NCBI GenBank assembly: GCA_023213395.1
Contig: CM041465.1
Location: 229,159,741-229,223,740 of the forward strand
Length of the DNA: 64,000 nucleotides
Source: Cycas panzhihuaensis
Lineage: Eukaryota > Cycadophyta
Direction of reading: 5' to 3'
Of this stretch, positions 1-12,379 are shown piece by piece. The stretch's first letter is position 1. The number at the start of each line of letters is the position of its first letter. The position numbers and the translations under genes were made by a program. A model generated the notes under the pieces. That model ran no database searches. It was not told where the DNA came from and saw only the letters and a list, made by a program, of their open reading frames with translations.

Positions 1-1325
1 TGGTTCTGACATATATCTCAAAGTTAAGTTTACTACATATACTAGGTCAAGTATTGGTTAAGTAAATCAAATTTCCTATCAATTAATGATACATAGTAGG
101 ATTAATTAAAACAGAATCTTTATTTTTACCTAACTTTAACCCAAGTTCAATAGGAGTAAAATTTGACTTATATTTACTCATGATAAATTTTTTCAATATA
201 TCCATAACATATTTTCTCTAGGACATCTAGATTCCTTCTTCAACCTGCCAAATCTCCATACCAAGGAAGTAATGTAGTTGCCCTAGAATTGTTATCTTGA
301 ATTTTAAATTCATATCATTCTTGAAATTTTAGAACATTTCATCATTGTTGCCTATATAGATGAGATTATCAACATAAAGAACAACTATAAGAATTGAAAT
401 ATCTATAATTTTGACATACAGATTTGGATCTAATGGATATTTCTAAAATCCTTTATCTTGAAATTACTTATTGATTTTAGAGTACCAAGCTCTTGAAGCT
501 TATCTTGGTCTATATAAGGCTTTCTTTAACTTACACACTAAGTGTTAATTTCCTTATTTTTTAAATCCTTGAGGTTGTACAACATAAATTTCTTCATCAA
601 TGTATCCATTGAGAAATATTGACTTGACATCCATTTAATATATAATCTACCTTTGATGAGTAGCTAAGAATAAGAGACTTCTTATTATGTCCATCTTAGC
701 AATTAGAGAAAATGTTTCTTCATAATCAATTCCTTCTTGTTAAGTATAACCTTTGGCCACAAGTCTTGTCTTATATTTGTCAATAGTTCCATTAAATTTA
801 TACATGGCTTTAAAAACTTATTTTGTTCCCATCACTTTTTTGTTGGTAGGTAACGTAACTAAATCCTAAGTTTTATTTTTGATCAAGGAATTATGTTTTA
901 TTTTCATAGCTTTGACCCAATCATCTTTGACAATATCTTCTTCATATGTTTATGACTCATTATTTTGTTTAACTTGATCCATTAATACATAGTTAACTTT
1001 GGCTTGAGATCTAGTTAACCTTTTGTTAAAATTTTTATCAATCATAGCTTCTTAATAATGACCTCTAACTAGCCATTTGGACTTGTAGCTTGTTCTTGAC
1101 TTGATGGAGATGAACTTAGAGTAGACATTGTAGCATGTTCTTGACTTGATGATGAACTTAGAGTAGAACTTGTAACATGTTCTTGACTTGATGATGATGA
1201 ACTTGGAGTAGAACTTGTAACATGTTCTTGACTTGATGATGATGAGCTTGGAGTAAAACGTGAATCTTGTCTTGAACTTTGAGTTAGAATTGATGTCAAT
1301 GATAATGAAGGTTGAAGTGTAAATA
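1..1325 (-). pseudogene. Cop1 reverse transcriptase remnant and INT-RT linker
   Basis: The minus strand at 1-900 reads as copia RT. Near 365-395 it gives IVVLYVDNLI, the YVDD catalytic box with the second aspartate changed to asparagine. At the very left edge, residues resembling the DxxFAVxLxSRFMSxP segment before RNase H can be read. Positions 900-1325 are the INT-RT linker, including a serine-rich repeat. Multiple stops and frame changes make it a pseudogene. No full frame survives, so it cannot supply RT for any element here. Confidence 0.7.
1075..1255 (-). repeat. Serine-rich minisatellite in Cop1 linker
   Basis: About four direct repeats of 42-45 bp encode a block of five or six serines followed by QEH and a short threonine/serine spacer (for example SSSSSSQEHVTSS). 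They lie in an open frame of 76 codons (1069-1299) between integrase and RT. Low-complexity linkers at this place are usual for copia polyproteins; the tandem expansion is a local addition. Confidence 0.7.
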
Positions 1326-1326
1326 G

Positions 1327-2380
1327 TTATAGATTTGCTTCAAAAACAACCCATTTTCCTCTATCTTCTTCAATTTTGTAGATCATATTCTCATAAAAAT
1401 TTACATCTCTGCTTACCATGAATTTTCTTGTAACTGGTTCAAATGATCTATAAGTTTTTCTTTCACTTAAGTAGCCTATGAAAATATATTTGATACTTTT
1501 AATTTTTAATTTGGATTTATTTTTATCAGGAATATGAGTATAAGAAACACACCTAAAGATTTTCAAATATAAAACATCTAACTTATATCCTATCAAATAC
1601 TCTTTAGGAGTTAAGTCCCCAATTACCTTTGTAGGACTTCTATTTAACAAATATACAATAGTACTTGATAATTTAGTCCAATATTCATTACTTAGCTCTT
1701 TGGTCTTCAACATACATCTGGTCATTTCTGTAACTATTTTAATTTTTCTTTTAGCACCTACATTTTGTTGAGGTGTATATAGAGCAGTAAATTACCTTCT
1801 TATGCCAACTTTATTATAAAATTCTTTGAAATCATTCGAGGTAAGCTCACCACCTTTATTATCTAAACAAAGTGTTTTCAACCTATAACCACTTTTCCTT
1901 TCAACCATAATTCTAAATTCAACAAATCTAAAAAATGTTTTAGACTTTTCTTTGAGGAAATATACCCAAATTTTCCTTGTAAAATCATCAATAAGAATCA
2001 GGAAATATTTGGCATTTCCAATTATAGGAGTTCTTATTAGGCCACATAAATCTACATAAACTAACTAGAGTAGATATCTGGATTAGAAATTTAAATCAGG
2101 AAAACTTTCTTTGTGTTGTTTTCTATAGATACAACCTTCACAAACTCCATTATTATCTTGAATGGCTAGAAGTATTGTAACCATACTTTCATTTTACAAA
2201 GTACTAAATGCATCATAATTGAGATGACTTAATCTATGATGCTAAAATATGTTATCATTTGGGATGGAAGTATTTAATACTTACAAAGATGGATAAAGTA
2301 TAAGTTTGAATAATCTATCCTTTGTTATTTGGCCTCTTACAATAACAAGACCATTATTTGACTTATCACTTATTTCACAT
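1327..2380 (-). pseudogene. Cop1 integrase remnant
   Basis: The minus-strand frame at 1327-1725 (132 codons) matches the C-terminal half of copia integrase: LLNRSPTKV, then a segment ending in FRCVSYTHIPDKNKSKL, then IFIGYLSERKTYR and a KFMVSRDVNF block typical of the INT C-terminus. The catalytic core is in 1740-2120 but is broken by stops. The zinc-binding N-terminal part is at about 2130-2330. It would have inserted cDNA into the chromosome; as it stands it is dead. Confidence 0.75.
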
Positions 2381-2389
2381 TCTCCATTA

Positions 2390-3816
2390 TCAAAGACTAT
2401 TCTATACTTTTGTTCCATCATTTGGCTAACAGATAACAAGTTTCTTCTTAATCCAAGTATAAATAAGACATTTTAAATATTCTTATTTACTCCAATTTCT
2501 ATCTAAATTGTGACAACTCCTTGTCCTTGGACTCCTTATGTATTGTCATTTCTAAATGTCAATTTCCTTTCATTTTTTTTCTTCATGGGTCTTGGAAAAT
2601 GCATATGCATTATAGGACATATGAGTTGAATAACCAAAATCAATGTATCATTCACCTTTCTTGTTTGAAGTTTGAATATTCAAGCTTGTATAGAAAATAT
2701 TTTCTTCTCTTTTAATTATAGTATTGACCATGTTATCTTGATGACACTCAAATAAATAATGTTCTTCCATTCTACATTTGTAATAAGAAGCAAAAAAATC
2801 TCTTCCTCTTCTAATTCCTCTTGGTGGTGTTCTACCTCTTCCTCTTAATGGTGTGGGATTCCTTCCTCTTAAATATTTCCTTCATCTTGATCTTTCTCTT
2901 TGATATTGTCCATATTGTCTTTGTCTATATCCATATCCAAAATTTCCTTATCCAAAGTTTGATGTAGATTCACCTATTTATCCTTGTCCATATCCATGTT
3001 CAAAATTACCTTGTCCATAGTTTAATGAAGATGTTCTTGCTTGTCCTTGTCCATATCCAAAGTTACCATGTCTATAGTTTGATGAAAATGCTCCTACTTA
3101 TCCTTGTCTAGAGTTGCTTTGATCATAACCATATGCCAATGGTTGATTAGTTCCTTGATTTGATGATCTCCTAAACTTTCCTCTTATGAAAGCCTTAGAA
3201 ATAGAAGCTTGTTTTAAATTATCAATGGAACTCTCTTTTCCTCTTTTGTCAACAATATTAATAATAACTAATCAATTATTAATGTTCATAAGTCTCTTGT
3301 CACTTCAATGATTGTAATAACTATTTCAAAATTTTTAATCTCTCCTCTGTATCTTAGAATTTTCTCTATAACTCTTTATTTAGATATCTGTTCACTTGGT
3401 GCACCCAATAAATTTACAAGATCTTGAACTCTAGTGACAAAGGAATTGATAGGTTCTGTAGCATACATCTTGAGATTCTCAAAGTTTGAATCCTGGTATT
3501 TGTATTTCCTTCAAATGATTTTCAAGGTAGTCCAAACAGCATGAGAAGTAGAGAGATTACAAATGTAAGGAAATATCTCATCAAGTACATTATTAAATAT
3601 GAAGGTAATTAGTTCACTATCTTTCCTTTTTAATTCTTCTTTTAACTTCTCTTAATCAGGAGTCAAATTAATAGTAGGGGAAATATGAATATGAATAGTA
3701 TAACCCTCTAAAAGAATCTTCTATAATTACTTAGATTATAAACTAAGCTTTATTCTTCTTGACTATATAAAATAGTTACATTTATCTAGCTTAGGAATTG
3801 ACAACAAATTATCCAT
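2390..3816 (-). pseudogene. Cop1 gag and protease remnant
   Basis: The gag start is an ATG at 3816 (minus), followed by MDNLLSIPKLDKCNYF, an N-terminal copia gag pattern. The capsid-like region runs to about 3180, then a glycine/tyrosine/arginine-rich spacer to about 2760. The protease active-site region near 2600-2640 reads DFGYSTHM where family members have D-S-G. PR to INT follows with GLRRNLLSVSQMM at about 2420-2460. Many in-frame stops. Confidence 0.7.
2936..3120 (-). repeat. Gly/Tyr-rich tandem repeat in Cop1 gag
   Basis: Three imperfect direct repeats of about 57-63 bp contain cttgtccatatccatg-like and gtttgatgaagatgctc-like segments on the plus strand. On the coding strand they encode Gly-Tyr-Gly-Gln-Gly and Ser-Ser-Asn-Tyr-Gly motifs, a spacer of RNA-binding character between capsid and protease. 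Confidence 0.6.
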
Positions 3817-5806
3817 GGTAAATGAAATGTGAGCAATATAAGATTTATAAAATCAAGAATAAATGTAAATAAACCATGATCAATCACAACCACAATAAAA
3901 AATATTGGAGAGAGAGCACCACAAGCACATAAGTATCCCTTCAAAATGGGATATACACCATCAACACTTATCCCTTTAATTAGGACCACCTTCTATCTCC
4001 TTTGAATTTTATTAATGAGCTTAACAAGGCTATCTCTAAGGTTTAAGCTATGATGCCTATGAAATATTACTCAAGATATTATATCAAATGATCATTAATA
4101 AGTATGAAAAAATTACTTTGTTAATTACCACACAGGGCTCCAAATAGTATCAACTTTGATTGAAAATATATTAATGAAGAAAACTCTAAAATAATTTAAC
4201 TTATATATCAAAATAAGCATCTCTGAAATACCTTTCTAATGATTTAGACAATTTATAAATTAGACTTCTATTTATAAAGTTATGATAAAAATGACATAAG
4301 TACCTCAAAAAAAGTAAGAAAATGAATTGAACGGCCCTTTATCTCCTTTCACCTTAGTGCCTAGTCACTTGATAACCCCACGTGACCATCTGTTTATTAA
4401 TAGAGGCTACGTGGATTTGAACCATTATTCTAATATAGCTTAATTTTTAAAAAGCTTTATAAAAAAAAATAATGTAAGGTCAAAATTTTATAAATTAATT
4501 AGAGTTTAATTAAATATGTTATACGCACATGTGAAAAACCATCAAAATCGATCAAAAAATGATTGAATTGAGCAAAACTTTCAATCAAAAATTTCACGAT
4601 CAAATGATAATGCTCAGGCAACCTCAGATCTAGCAAATCCCATTGAAGTAGGCTCAAAGGTGCTTGTTCGACACTTAGATCAAAGGCGATTACACATAGA
4701 TCTTCTTTACTTTTGTGATCACATTGAAGTGAAGTGATAGCTTTGGAGGGATTTCCTCCTTATCGAGTAGATCAAGTACAAGTCACAAAGAAACGCAGAG
4801 ATGGCAAAGGCAGGATGTAGGTCTACAAGTGATCCACAAAGCATGGCTATCTAGGATGACACATTCAAAGCCAAATGGTAACTCTAATCATCTCCTTAAA
4901 CTCATAGGATAAAGAAGATTGGATCACTCCACGAGCCCAAGTATACTTAAGGAATACCTATAGGGAGATTGGATTCATGTCTATATATATGGGATTAGAT
5001 ACAAATCATTATAAGGTATGGTGCACTTAGGGTTAGTAGCACTGGATCAAAATGTAAGCTACTTCATACTCATGAATAGGTCATGGTAGCCAAGGGTTTA
5101 CATATATAATAGAGGTATCAACACTCTTGATGATGACCTTAATATTTTTTAGGGTTGCAACCAACAAAATGATCAAAAATTAGAGTTAGGATAAAATCAT
5201 AAATAAGGATGTATTGTAATGGAAAATTTAGACTTTAGCCTCTATATAATTACAAGAAAATCCCTAATTGAAAAGGTTAGCAGATTGCATAGTAGATAAA
5301 ATAACAACAAAGATGTAAAGATCTAATAAGTAGTAAGGGAAAACTGAGTAATTTAAAATTAAATGAAGTAACTCAAAGTCAAATGTGATCAAAATGAAAC
5401 AAATGGTTTAAAAATAATTCAAATGGTGAAAATGATCTTTCCATTTGTTTAGACATATATTCAAAATAAAATGAAATGAATTAAATAGCCTTTTCATTTC
5501 ATAAATAAAATAAAGAATTTAGTCACCAAAGTAGGCTTTTAACAGAGTGTTTCCTTCAAACAGGATATACACTTTCTCAATAATAGGCTCAAAGTAGAAA
5601 TAAAAGATCAATAATTATAAGATTGATAAAAGTTATAGCTTTATAACTTATAAGATAGGCTTGATTTAATAATAATGTCTAGTAATCTTTAATTTAGCAG
5701 AATTTAGTTATGACTCCTTATTTTAACTTCTATCTTCACCAAATGCTCTCTTTCAACTTCACTCCTTCACCATAATCTCTGATTCAACTTCTTTTTCTTA
5801 CTATGA
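3817..5806 (-). other. Cop1 long untranslated leader (PBS to gag)
   Basis: About 2 kb with no domain I recognise on either strand. It lies between the gag start and the primer binding site. A weaker primer-like string at 4047-4058 (9 of 12 bases fit) is an alternative 5' end and would make the leader short. The segment 4600-5100 is less AT-rich than its surroundings and could be an older insertion. Confidence 0.4.
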
Positions 5807-5818
5807 GCTTTGATACTA
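5807..5818 (-). promoter_or_regulatory. Cop1 primer binding site (tRNA-Met type)
   Basis: The plus strand gctttgatacta is the reverse complement of a site that matches the usual plant copia TGGTATCAGAGC at 10 of 12 positions, with both differences being transitions. The adjacent bases cattagaaaa are two transitions from a typical LTR end. Confidence 0.5.
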
Positions 5819-6240
5819 CATTAGAAAATAAAATCAAGTGCATAAGATAACATAATTAGTATCGAGATAATAACATCAGAGTAACACCATAATAGAGCTC
5901 AACATATCAAAAGATCATGATCATATCTTAAAACTGATACCAAAATTCTCACACTATATAATCTTATACTCTACATACATGATCTCTTATTCTACAATCT
6001 CTCATTCTACATGTGTACTTATAGTTATCTTATGGGTATATGTGCCTCATTTATAACCAATCACATTTGTCCTTTATGCCAATCTATTATATTTGGCCTT
6101 TATATTGTCTAATCATATTTGGCCTTTATGTTTGACCACTCATACATGACCTATAACTTAACTAATTATATTAAATATGCATTACCTTCCAAGAAGGTGG
6201 AAAACCCCTATAGGGGAAGAAAAACCACTTCATAATAATT
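5819..6240 (-). repeat. Cop1 putative 5' LTR
   Basis: This abuts the primer site and lacks coding potential. At 6063-6148 there are three imperfect 26-29 bp repeats around tttggccttta. At 6205-6216 lies the palindrome CCCCTATAGGGG flanked by ggaaaa and aagaaaa, a stem-loop like one found near the 3' end of Cop3. The distal boundary cannot be fixed without the other LTR. Confidence 0.4.
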
Positions 6241-7599
6241 GTTTATAAATATCAAAATGCATAGTACATAGGATATTTGAATCTCATCCCTTTCTCTCTA
6301 TTGGTCATCCTTAGAGGCAATACATGAAGCACCTCATATAATTTTAACGAGGGCAATAATACAAAATTCATTATATTAGACAATGGTCTATACACTAAAT
6401 TTTTAATACATAATTAATTAAATACATAAATATACACTTTAACTTTCCAAGATAATATTACATAAACAAATATTAATTCTAACAACCTCTTTAGAAGGAA
6501 TTAGTTAACTAACCATAATATAAATCTAAATTAGTATGACCATTATTTAGAAATAGTTAAATCTCATAGTAATTAGTCCAAAAAGATGATTGAGTTTACA
6601 TTAGTAAGTCACTCACTTGAATAGGTTTAAGGAGTGTAGGAAACCTTAAGAGAAAGGCCTTTAAATTAAATAATCATTTTTTTATATAGAAGGTATTATT
6701 TAAATATGAGTTGTAAGTTATCATAAACTAAAGCTATATAATATAAATATCTTATGTATGATAGAACATTATTAGAATTACCATTTAGAACTTGGACTTA
6801 TTCTAAGTATTGAAAGGAATTATTATACTTTTATTTATAAGAAGAAAGATCTATGCATAGTTGAATGGTTATAGATGATTCTAAGGTACTAAATGAGAAT
6901 GATCATCATTTGTCAAAATTATACTAGTATCCAGAAATATGACCTACACATCATTCTTATATTTAGTGTGTAAGAACACTGCTTTAATAAGGGCATCCTA
7001 GAGAAACGGTGTACTAAGGGCATCCTAGAGAAACGATGTACTAAGGCATGATTTTAATCCTGACCTAGGAGCAACACATATACAAATACCTTATTATAGG
7101 TTCTACCATATGGAAACTCTCATTTTAATGCAATTCATGAAGTTTTCCTTCCTTAGCAATATGCTTAACTAATATGAACCCTTTTTTTATAAATAGAACT
7201 TAGGCAATGAATTATGTATGAAAGGAAAGGTTTATGTTTGTGAAAGTGGTATCGATTTAGGTATAGTAGGAGATAAAACTAAGATCCATCAATTAGATCT
7301 TCTATTATAGGATATATGGATCTTAAAGATAAGGTCTATATAGAAAATCCTAAGTCCCTATATAAGGGGAAAACACCCTTAAGGATCCCATCCTTGTTAG
7401 GAATAACAGAACCATATGGAGTAAAGAAATCCAAATTTCTACAAAAGTGGTTTAATAAGAAATTGCTAATGATATATAAGATGCAACAAATGATTATTAA
7501 ATTTAAAGAAAAAATATGGGATCTTGTTGTAGTAGTAAGGCATGCAATATAGACACTGATTAAAAGGATTTACTGTCAAAACCTTAAAAATTAATTCTC
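6241..7599. other. Unassigned AT-rich DNA
   Basis: No recognisable domain. A 78-codon open frame at 7316-7552 (plus) has no motif I recognise and is probably chance. It holds a 27-bp tandem duplication (6989-7042). The last part probably belongs to the 3' LTR of Cop2. Confidence 0.5.
6989..7042. repeat. 27-bp tandem duplication
   Basis: aagggcatcctagagaaacg is followed by gtgtact, and the unit then recurs 27 bp later with a single G/A difference in the core. It is one of the few GC-richer points in the region and appears young compared with the decayed surroundings. Confidence 0.85.
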
Positions 7600-8459
7600 A
7601 AATTTTTGATAAATCTTAATTCAGTAATAATCAAATATTATATTAATAAACCTTACTTCATTCTACTCACTCTTGAACTAATATAAATCACCTGTATCAA
7701 CCTAATCCTAATAAATACAAATATATTATTCTTATATAAATTGAAATTTGTGAGGTATAAGTAGTAACCCCCATTGACTCATTACTCTCATATGATTACA
7801 AACTAAATATTTTTATAAGAGATTAAAGAGGGAGAGGTCCATAACCCCTCAAAATAAATGTTAACTCTAATACTCCCCCTTAATGTTTATTTCATGTCTT
7901 CTAACACCTAAACCATGCCTTAAAGTCTAAAATTTATTATGTGCTAAAAGTTTGATAAAGATATCAACTAACTATTCTTCTGTAGGTGTGTACACCATCT
8001 CTATTACTCTATATCAATTCCTAGATGAAGTGATGGTATACTTTAATATATTTGGTGCAAGGATGGAACATAAACTTTTTGGCCATATTTATTATACTCT
8101 AACTATCACAATATAAGATGCTTGGTTTTGATTGATATATCCCTATGTCCTCTAGAATCTGATGTAACCAAATGACCTATGTAGTTACTACAACTACAGT
8201 ATCATACTCTACTTCAATAGAGGATAAAGTAATATTTGATTGCTTTTTATTATTCCATATGACTGTAGCTGAACCTATATTAAAATAATATCTAGAAGTT
8301 GATCTTCTATTATCTACATATCTAGCACTATCAGTGTAGGTTATAATGGAGATGTAGAACAGAGCAGTAAACCACAAGAACTTCAATCCATAGTTGAAAT
8401 AATGCATAATATCACTTTCATTAACCCATGTTTGCTCAAGAGTATATAAAATCCTTTAA
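7600..8459 (-). mobile_element. Cop2: 3' end of a Ty1/copia element
   Basis: The 3' LTR ends at 7872 (ctctaata, where family members have ctctaaca) and is followed by a polypurine tract read as ctcccccttaatg (7873-7885). RNase H follows on the minus strand. The copy is cut at about 8459 where the TRG LTR begins. I find no continuation of its RT further right in the window, so the rest was deleted or lies elsewhere. The left LTR edge is uncertain. Confidence 0.6.
7886..8459 (-). pseudogene. Cop2 RNase H remnant
   Basis: The frame at 8177-8407 reads ITYTDSARYVDNRRSTSRYY, then a segment matching the GSxxIxWxxKKQ and LSSxEVEY blocks of copia RNase H. Upstream, at about 8400-8455, the WxAxKRILRYL segment can be recognised in broken form, with about four residues missing before NYGLKF. 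RNase H would remove the RNA strand during reverse transcription. It is interrupted by the adjoining element. Confidence 0.75.
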
Positions 8460-8657
8460 TGGGTGGTATTAATGAACACCGAGGGCGATGACGCCATAAA
8501 ATTTATACTTTTGAGGGACGAGGGAAACCTTCTCAACCCCTAATTCAAAATAATATAAAATAATATGCAACACTAAGTAAACCTTACTTAACTTACCTTG
8601 AAGGGTTATGTGTTTCATACTCTAAGGTGGGGTCATGTGATGAGCATTAACCCAACA
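8460..8657 (-). repeat. TRG 3' LTR
   Basis: Starts tgggtggtatt and ends attaacccaaca on the plus strand, giving TG...CA termini with an inverted TGGG/CCCA. The join with Cop2 RNase H supports the left edge. No second copy was found, so length (198 bp) is provisional. It is somewhat GC-richer than its surroundings (accgagggcgatgacgcc). Confidence 0.45.
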
Positions 8658-9370
8658 TTCTCCCCCTTAATGGTCATCATGAACATCTTTATCTTCTCTT
8701 TAAACTTGTGAAACTTGAACTTGAAAAAAACTTTGAATACTTGTACTTTAGCTTTATCATTATTAACTCGCCTCGTCCTTTCAGTAATGTGTGTCTCTTT
8801 AACATTGAGTGGTTCAAATGACATCCAAGTAGGTGTAACTTGATTTGAATGAGGATGAATGGCTACATATTTAACTTTATTATCTAGAATCTTTGTTTTG
8901 TGAGTAATGATCATGTCCAAGTATTTATCATAAGGTTTCTCCCTCTCAAATGGAAGATCATCTTCATGTATAACAAGGTGATCATTCATTTGATTTGAAT
9001 TTTTTTTAGTAGTCTTTTCATTACAAACAACATGCTCTAACATCTGTCTCACATGTTTAACAACATCAAAGTTAAATTCATTCATATTGAGGGTTTCTCC
9101 CCTATAAATAGAATCTAAGATGTTCTATATGGATTTGGATGTCATCATTTCACTAACTTTAGAAGAAACATTATCATCTATGATGAAAAATAATATAGCT
9201 AAGCCTCCATTATCTTTTTTAATGTCTTCTTTTGTATTAAGTTCATATCCATCTTTTAGATATCTCCAAAGATCATTTGTGGTAAAGTAAATTTACATTA
9301 TTTTATGCCATTATTGAAAATCATGGCCATCAAATATAGGGAATTGTATTTGATTTAGATTTAATGTCAT
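8633..9370 (-). pseudogene. TRG gag (copia-type capsid)
   Basis: The start is an ATG at 9370 (minus): MTLNLNQIQFPIFDGHDF, then a tryptophan and later LWRYLKDGYELN, matching the N-terminal copia gag pattern (P-x-F-D-G, then W and LWxxVExGY). A few stops occur before 9085; from there 150 codons are open to 8633. The C-terminal part is rich in Lys and Phe, has no CCHC knuckle, and reads through the polypurine tract (TIKGEN) into the LTR, where it stops. Roughly 245 codons in all, shorter than usual copia gag. It would form capsid-like particles; whether it packaged its own RNA is inference. Confidence 0.6.
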
Positions 9371-12300
9371 TTTATAGGAAACTTTAATACATAATCGAGA
9401 AAAAATATGATTTTCAAGTAAATAAATCCTTAAATGATTTCAATACTAATGCAAGTAGATGATAAAGATATTCCAAAAAGAATGCAAGTTAATATCAATA
9501 AGTTATCAATGATATGGTCTTGCCAATAACTTCTAAGAACAAAGATGTAATGCCCTTAAAAATGAAATATTCCTTTGAAATAAAGTGTACTATATACAAC
9601 CTTAAGTATAATAATGAATCAAGAATGCTTTTAACAAGTGAACTTTTTATACTTTTTAATAAAACATATGCTTTTAGAAGGAATTAGAAAGCTTAATAAA
9701 TCAATGAACTTATAAGCAAATTTATAATGAAATATTTTATGCAAAGTAGATAAGATCTTTAAGGATGTAATTTTGAAATAAAATCTTCTTAATGATGAAG
9801 AAATAAAAAGGATTAATAAGATCTTTTAACTAACCTTTTGAATGTTTCAAATAAATGAATACTAGCTTAAGTAAGGAAATGACTAAATGTTTCAATGCAA
9901 GACGAATAATTAATCCTTTTAACTAGAATAAGAATGTATGAGGCAAAAACTCTAAAAAGTATATATATTTTTCTTTAGAAAGATGAAAAAATATTAAGAA
10001 GAAACTTCCAAAATAGAGAATTGTACCTATTTTAGTATGTAGGACCATTTAGCTTATCGCTCATTTAGGTGTATATGATTAATCTTCTACTACAAATCAG
10101 CTTAGAAAAAATTATATAAAAGATAAATAAAAGATTCAAACATGTATCGATAAGGTATATAAAACTTAGTTATAAGAAAGAACTCCTTAAAGAGTTAAGA
10201 GGACAAGCCTATGAGGATAAATCAGATGCTCAAGTTAATTAGCCTCAAAATTATATTAAATAATATCAGATTAAGATGAGATTATATCAAATTGAAGAGT
10301 GATAAAATATCTTTCCAACGGATCTAACCGTTTGGAAAATAGGTTCCTACAACTCAAGATTTTAATGCACAAGTGAAATAACCCATTTTTAGGGTTTAAC
10401 CAGAGCTAGGGGACTCAAAAGATTATGACATACAAGTAAAACCTTATAAAATAATGTAAAATAATCAAATATAAATTAAATAGCTTCTTAATATACTTTG
10501 AGTTAATAAACTTGAGAAACAATATGTAAAAATATACAATAATGACAAACTAGGAGCATTTATGTACCTCAAATTTGTCTACTTTGAATGTTTATAAGAA
10601 AACTTCAAAACTTATAAATAAATATTTTAATTCAAAGAGAAATGAGTCAGCTTCTCAACAAAATTGGTAGATCTAAAATCTGATATTAAACAAAAATGTT
10701 ATATCGAAAATAGTGAAAGATACTCTTTATGTTAATAAATCAAAAGCTTGAGAAAAAAATAATTGACTTTAACTCATTAAACTTAGGTCAAATTAGCTCC
10801 AAAGGTAGAAATTATCTAGTCTAAACTATAGCCCACAAAATTCTAGACAGAATGGAATAAGTTTTGTCAGAAATTGGTACCCCAATAAAAATTTATTGTA
10901 ACAAAATGCCAAGTACCCTATGTATTAGAAATAAGTAAGAAAAAAAAAAAAAAACTTTATAAACTTGAGTTAAGCCATGAGTTAGAGGTCACGTAGGGTT
11001 GATGTGACTAGGGGTATAACCCTTAAGGGGGCTAACACATTTAAATGCCCGTAACTCAAAATTTATAGAAACAAATTAAATTTATTCTAACTTTAGAAAA
11101 AGATAAACATAAAATAGAAAATATAAACATCAGCCATGCAGGCCACTTTGTGCAGCTAATAAATGAAGGTTTTAATGATGGATATGTAGAGCAATACCAA
11201 TGTTGTGTTGTTGCTACTCAATTTTTAATGGTCTAAGCTTATATTTTCTTGGATCTTCAATGAGTTTTTGCTTCAAACTTCTTCAGATTTGGTAAGATCT
11301 TTCCTATTGAATTTTAAACTTGTTTCATGGTGTTTTAAAGGTAAGTTTAGCCTAGAATCTTATCTTTTCCTTAGCTGATTACTATTATACTCTCATTTTA
11401 GTTTTTTTATACTAAAATATATGCTAAAAAGTCATCCCTTTGTGGAGTTCCTTAAGGGTAGACGAGGGTGGGGCATGGTCATCTCTCCACCATAAATCTA
11501 GCTATTCCTTCTCACTCTATCATAGTAGTTTATATTTCAATTGATTTTCTGCTCTCTTTGGTATTCTTTGGCTCTAGTTTGACCTCTTTGGATTGTTGAT
11601 TCCTTCTTCTTTGATCTTGCTTTGAAGAAAAGTGTTTGGGAAAGTTAGTCAAGTGAAAAGGAAACTACCATTCTAAGGTATTCTTTACAATAGGAAAAAA
11701 ATATTTATCTTGTATTTATGATTGTATGTGCTTTTATTTTCAAGTTAACTCTTTTATCTTGAGAATGAAAAGTTGAGAATGTTGTTTGGTTGAAATATTT
11801 CTAATTTTTAGTTTTGCATTAGGTTTGAGGATCCTTTTGGAGCTCTTACTACTCCAATTGCAATAGAACCTTTGGTGACTAGTCTTGTGTGGATGATTAT
11901 TATTTAGATTTATGATTTGTCCATCATCTCATAGGTTGAAAATTATCAAAAAAAATAACAGTAGTTTCTCTTAAAAATCTCTTATTTTTTTGTATCATTT
12001 TATTACTTTTTTAAGAGAATTTGTTACATGCATTAAGGTTGAAGCATATTGGCTAGTTTTTCATGTTGATTTATTAGTCTCCTTTAAAAGAAATTTGCAT
12101 AAAAAAATCATGTGGTTACTTTCAAATTTTTAATAATGTCATCTCTTTTGAAGTAAAATGTGCATGTAGGAAAACTATCTCATAATTACATGTGCATCTT
12201 TCATTTTGAAAACAAAAAATAAAAAAAATGACTTGTATGTATTATTTTTTGTTTGTTTGCTTTTGATTAAAAAAAAAAAAATGTTTATGTAAGTTTGATC

Positions 12301-12379
12301 TTGTAGTTTATTTAGTTTTATCATGTTTCTTTCTTGGCTACATATATTTGCAATCATATAAAAATCTAAAGACTAAAAT
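9371..12379. other. Unassigned AT-rich DNA
   Basis: No domain is recognisable on either strand. The left part may be the leader of TRG. There are homopurine runs (a 15-base A run near 10939) and a stretch near 11440-11500 that is richer in G. I see no promoter, gene or clear repeat boundary here. Confidence 0.5.

Larger units (their letters stand above)
1..6240 (-). mobile_element. Cop1: Ty1/copia LTR retrotransposon, 3' end beyond window
   Basis: Read on the minus strand this is gag, protease, integrase, then reverse transcriptase, the Ty1/copia order. The element enters at position 1 in the last part of RT, so RNase H and the 3' LTR lie outside the window. At the right a primer binding site (5807-5818) and a plausible 5' LTR follow. 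All frames carry several stops, mostly TAA or TAG where CAA, CAG or TGG would fit. The right-hand boundary of the LTR is a guess because the partner LTR is not visible. About 2 kb lie between the gag start and the primer site, which is unusually long. Confidence 0.75.
8460..9370 (-). mobile_element. TRG: gag-only (TR-GAG-like) element, 3' half
   Basis: From left to right: an LTR-like block (8460-8657) ending in cccaaca, a polypurine tract (ttctcccccttaat, 8658-8671), then a minus-strand gag with no protease, integrase or RT between it and the tract. Such gag-only LTR elements have been described in plants as TR-GAG and depend on other elements for pol. The alternative is a deletion that removed pol from a normal copia element. 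I could not find its 5' LTR or primer site. Confidence 0.5.

Noticed and set aside
4047-4058. gctatgatgcct as the primer site of Cop1
   Set aside because: Only 9 of 12 bases fit with transversions, while 5807-5818 fits better and is followed by an LTR-like start. Kept as an alternative.
7316-7552. 78-codon plus-strand frame as a possible gene
   Set aside because: No motif, no promoter or ribosomal context, and stops immediately upstream; length is within chance for this composition.
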